32,419 nucleotides of DNA from contig CABQIF010000006.1 of the NCBI GenBank assembly GCA_902464115.1, positions 1 through 32,419 on the forward strand, given 5' to 3'. This DNA is from an uncultured Ruminococcus sp. (GTDB lineage: Bacteria > Bacillota > Clostridia > Oscillospirales > Ruminococcaceae). This document shows, one piece after another, positions 32,046 through 32,419 of the stretch. Every line of letters begins with the position of its first letter. The stretch's first letter is position 1. The notes below the pieces were generated by a model that was given only the letters and a program-made list of their open reading frames with translations, ran no database searches and was not told where the DNA came from. Both the position numbers and the translations under genes were made by a program.

Positions 32046-32419
32046 GCCGCAGGCAAATGCGGTCGAGCTGGCTCAGCTCGGCGAGGGGTGCAGGGGACAG
32101 CTGTTCCCTGCAAAGAACGAAACGATAAGAGATATTGGAATCTAAGAAGAATTGGTAAAAATGCTGTTCGCCATTCTGAGAAGCAAAAATAATTCAGAAA
32201 AAGAGAAATTTAAGAGAGATACATGAGCAATTCGGACAATGCAACCACCGGCGAACAGCACACAGGCAAAAGAGCAAAGCGATTTTTGCCGAATCGGATG
32301 CAATTGGTTTTCCAAGAGCAATGAAAAGAGATGCTCTTCGGGAAAACAGTCTGTAACATCCGGCAAAAGGGGGTTCCACCCCTGCTTTTGCCTGCCAGCA
32401 TGCTGCAATTGCCCCGTTG
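32046..32419 (+). ncRNA. Predicted large structured RNA (copy C, runs off the window)
   Basis: The order of elements matches copy B: GCCGCAGGC (32046-32054); CGGT-hairpin-GCGAGG (32060-32086, stem CGAGCTG/CAGCTCG); a TGCAGGG/CCCTGCA hairpin (32089-32112); GAAAC (32119-32123); ATCTAAGA (32140-32147); long helix TGCTGTTCGCC/GGCGAACAGCA (32162-32172 with 32250-32260); GGCAAAA/TTTTGCC helix (32265-32271 with 32284-32290); core GCCGAATCGGAT then TTGGTTTTCC. Further 3', GTTTTCC-AAGAGCA pairs with TGCTCTT-CG-GGAAAAC, followed by a GGCAAAAG/CTTTTGCC hairpin (32362-32392). Helices differ in sequence from copy B but keep pairing. The 3' end is not in the window. Confidence 0.55.

Larger units (their letters stand above)
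31930..32419. other. 490-bp non-coding end region
   Basis: No supported protein gene. It holds a promoter-like sequence at 31941-31969, a terminator hairpin at 31977-32015 and the predicted structured RNA from 32046 to the window end. Minus-strand frames at 32142-32408 are compositional shadows of hairpins. Confidence 0.75.

Noticed and set aside
32142..32408. Minus-strand reading frames at the window end
   Set aside because: They overlap the predicted structured RNA, have no ribosome site and contain no recognisable domain.

Overview
The window looks like chromosomal DNA of a fibre-degrading Ruminococcus-type Firmicute (Oscillospiraceae). The main evidence is two dockerin-bearing secreted proteins (a GH44 glucanase and a beta-helix polysaccharide-binding protein), Ruminococcus-style signal peptides, AAGGAGG ribosome sites, and promoters of the TTGNNN-N17-TATAAT type. 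The genus is inferred from content; no rRNA marker is present.

Layout. 1-3465: half of a hairpin-rich dispersed repeat, a flavin nitroreductase, and convergent to it a secreted GH44-CBM-dockerin enzyme. 3710-7909: a MarR regulator co-transcribed with a heterodimeric ABC exporter. 8000-9523 (minus): a small membrane protein plus an SH3-repeat protein with a cytoplasmic zinc ribbon. 9524-10068: a non-coding interval holding a predicted structured RNA whose first 100 bp match the repeat at 1-99 in inverted orientation. 10069-15056: secG, rnr, an SDR reductase, an unknown membrane-anchored protein and cytidine deaminase. 15103-19462 (minus): an overlapping operon of three membrane-anchored BspA-type leucine-rich-repeat proteins. 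19621-21911 (minus): glmS and an orphan feoA-like gene. 22068-28516: a tight run of thyX, tmk, a DUF2156 protein, a DJ-1 protein, 5-formyl-THF cyclo-ligase, mltG and a U32 peptidase-like tRNA hydroxylation protein, interrupted by a tRNA 3'-end remnant. 28756-31929: a very large dockerin/Cthe_2159 protein. 32046-end: a second, divergent structured RNA of the same family as the one at 9644.

How it fits together. The outer genes serve plant-wall attack at the cell surface: xyloglucan/glucan hydrolysis and polysaccharide binding on a cellulosome-like scaffold. The LRR and SH3 operons add surface-exposed, membrane-tethered proteins. The centre is housekeeping: secretion, RNA decay, amino-sugar synthesis, dTMP supply, folate repair, peptidoglycan processing and tRNA modification.

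The most interesting signal is the non-coding family at about 1-99 (minus), 9644-9958 (plus) and 32046-32419 (plus). The last two keep the same order of short conserved linkers while the helices between them change sequence on both sides, which is the signature of a structured RNA. All motif reading was by eye; no search or folding program was run.
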